DNA of 5,224 bases from Clostridiales bacterium. Lineage in GTDB: Bacteria > Bacillota > Clostridia > WRLR01. Each line of letters starts with the position of its first letter. Position 1 is the stretch's first letter. The notes beneath the pieces are model-generated. The model did no database searches, had not been told where the DNA came from, and saw only the letters and a list, made by a program, of their open reading frames with translations. A program made the position numbers and the translations under genes. Location: positions 1-5,224 of the forward strand of contig JAISFK010000370.1 in NCBI GenBank assembly GCA_031263625.1, in the 5' to 3' direction. Shown piece by piece: positions 5,069-5,224 of the stretch.

Positions 5069-5224
5069 TCAGCCCTTGCCGTCAAGCGGCAGAGAGCCGT
5101 TCTCAAGCATCCGCTCTATCTCGTCCGGCGTATAGCCTTTTTTAAACAGATCTACAGCCAGCCCGACGCCTGTGATTTCGCCCCTAGCTTCGCCTTGCCT
5201 CTCCCATTCTGCGGCAAGCCCCAA
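5069..5224 (-). CDS. C-terminal end of a probable Rpn/PD-(D/E)XK nuclease-transposase family protein, partial
   Basis: Reading the minus strand in from the window edge gives 51 residues and a TGA stop (5071-5069); the rest lies beyond 5224. The piece begins LGLAAEWERQGEARGE and ends LFKKGYTPDEIERMLENG plus a short tail. A charged EWERxGEARGE stretch followed by a small helix such as GYTPDEIERMLE is typical of the C-termini of Rpn-like recombination-promoting nucleases and related PD-(D/E)XK transposase-family proteins. The catalytic domain is not in view, so the call rests on tail style alone. It converges on tetR and has a plausible terminator downstream. It could also be an unrelated protein with a similar charged tail. 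Confidence 0.5.
   Translation of the reverse strand: MGLAAEWERQGEARGEITGVGLAVDLFKKGYTPDEIERMLENGSLPLDGKG

Noticed and set aside
4627..5106. Minus-strand open frame of 159 residues over the tetR 3' end and the following spacer
   Set aside because: It is antisense to tetR and overlaps the rpn-like C-terminus in a different frame, with no recognisable protein content.

Overview
The window holds four protein-coding genes, two of them cut by the window ends, from a GC-rich bacterium. The first gene is very GC-rich: 47 of 60 bases in 2281-2340. Even so, it often uses ATA for Ile and AGG for Arg. That codon habit, together with a large Cache-HAMP-PAS hybrid kinase, fits an anaerobic, host-associated lineage such as Synergistota. 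This placement is a tentative inference from codon style, not from a marker gene.

Layout: (1) 1-3126, plus strand: the body and C-terminus of a membrane-bound hybrid sensor histidine kinase. In order it has the end of a dCache sensor, a transmembrane helix, HAMP, PAS, HisKA, HATPase and two receiver domains. Its PAS domain is interrupted by more than 200 residues of Gly/Ala/Ser/Pro low-complexity sequence built from short direct repeats. (2) 3127-3176: a 50-bp convergent spacer made of a perfect 16-bp palindrome and three 12-bp tandem repeats. (3) 3177-4199, minus strand: a polytopic membrane protein of the CruF/DUF422 'carotenoid biosynthesis protein' family, with an unusual Gly/Met-rich repetitive N-terminus. 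(4) 4200-4320: a compact divergent control region. It contains two overlapping sigma70-type promoters and a strong inverted repeat, which is a likely TetR operator. (5) 4321-4893, plus strand: a TetR/AcrR-family regulator. (6) 4894-5068: non-coding sequence with a probable minus-strand terminator. (7) 5069-5224, minus strand: the last 51 residues of a protein that resembles the tail of Rpn/PD-(D/E)XK nuclease-transposase family proteins.

How the parts work together: the TetR regulator and the CruF-like protein form a divergent pair. The inverted repeat overlaps the cruF-like -35 box and lies just downstream of the predicted tetR start, so one repressor could control both genes. The pair has lower GC than the kinase (29 of 60 bases in 3601-3660) and no other carotenoid gene is visible, so it may be an acquired two-gene module. 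The kinase is probably functionally unrelated to it. A recurring oddity is in-frame simple-repeat growth with unit lengths divisible by three, seen in the kinase, in the convergent spacer and in the cruF-like N-terminus.
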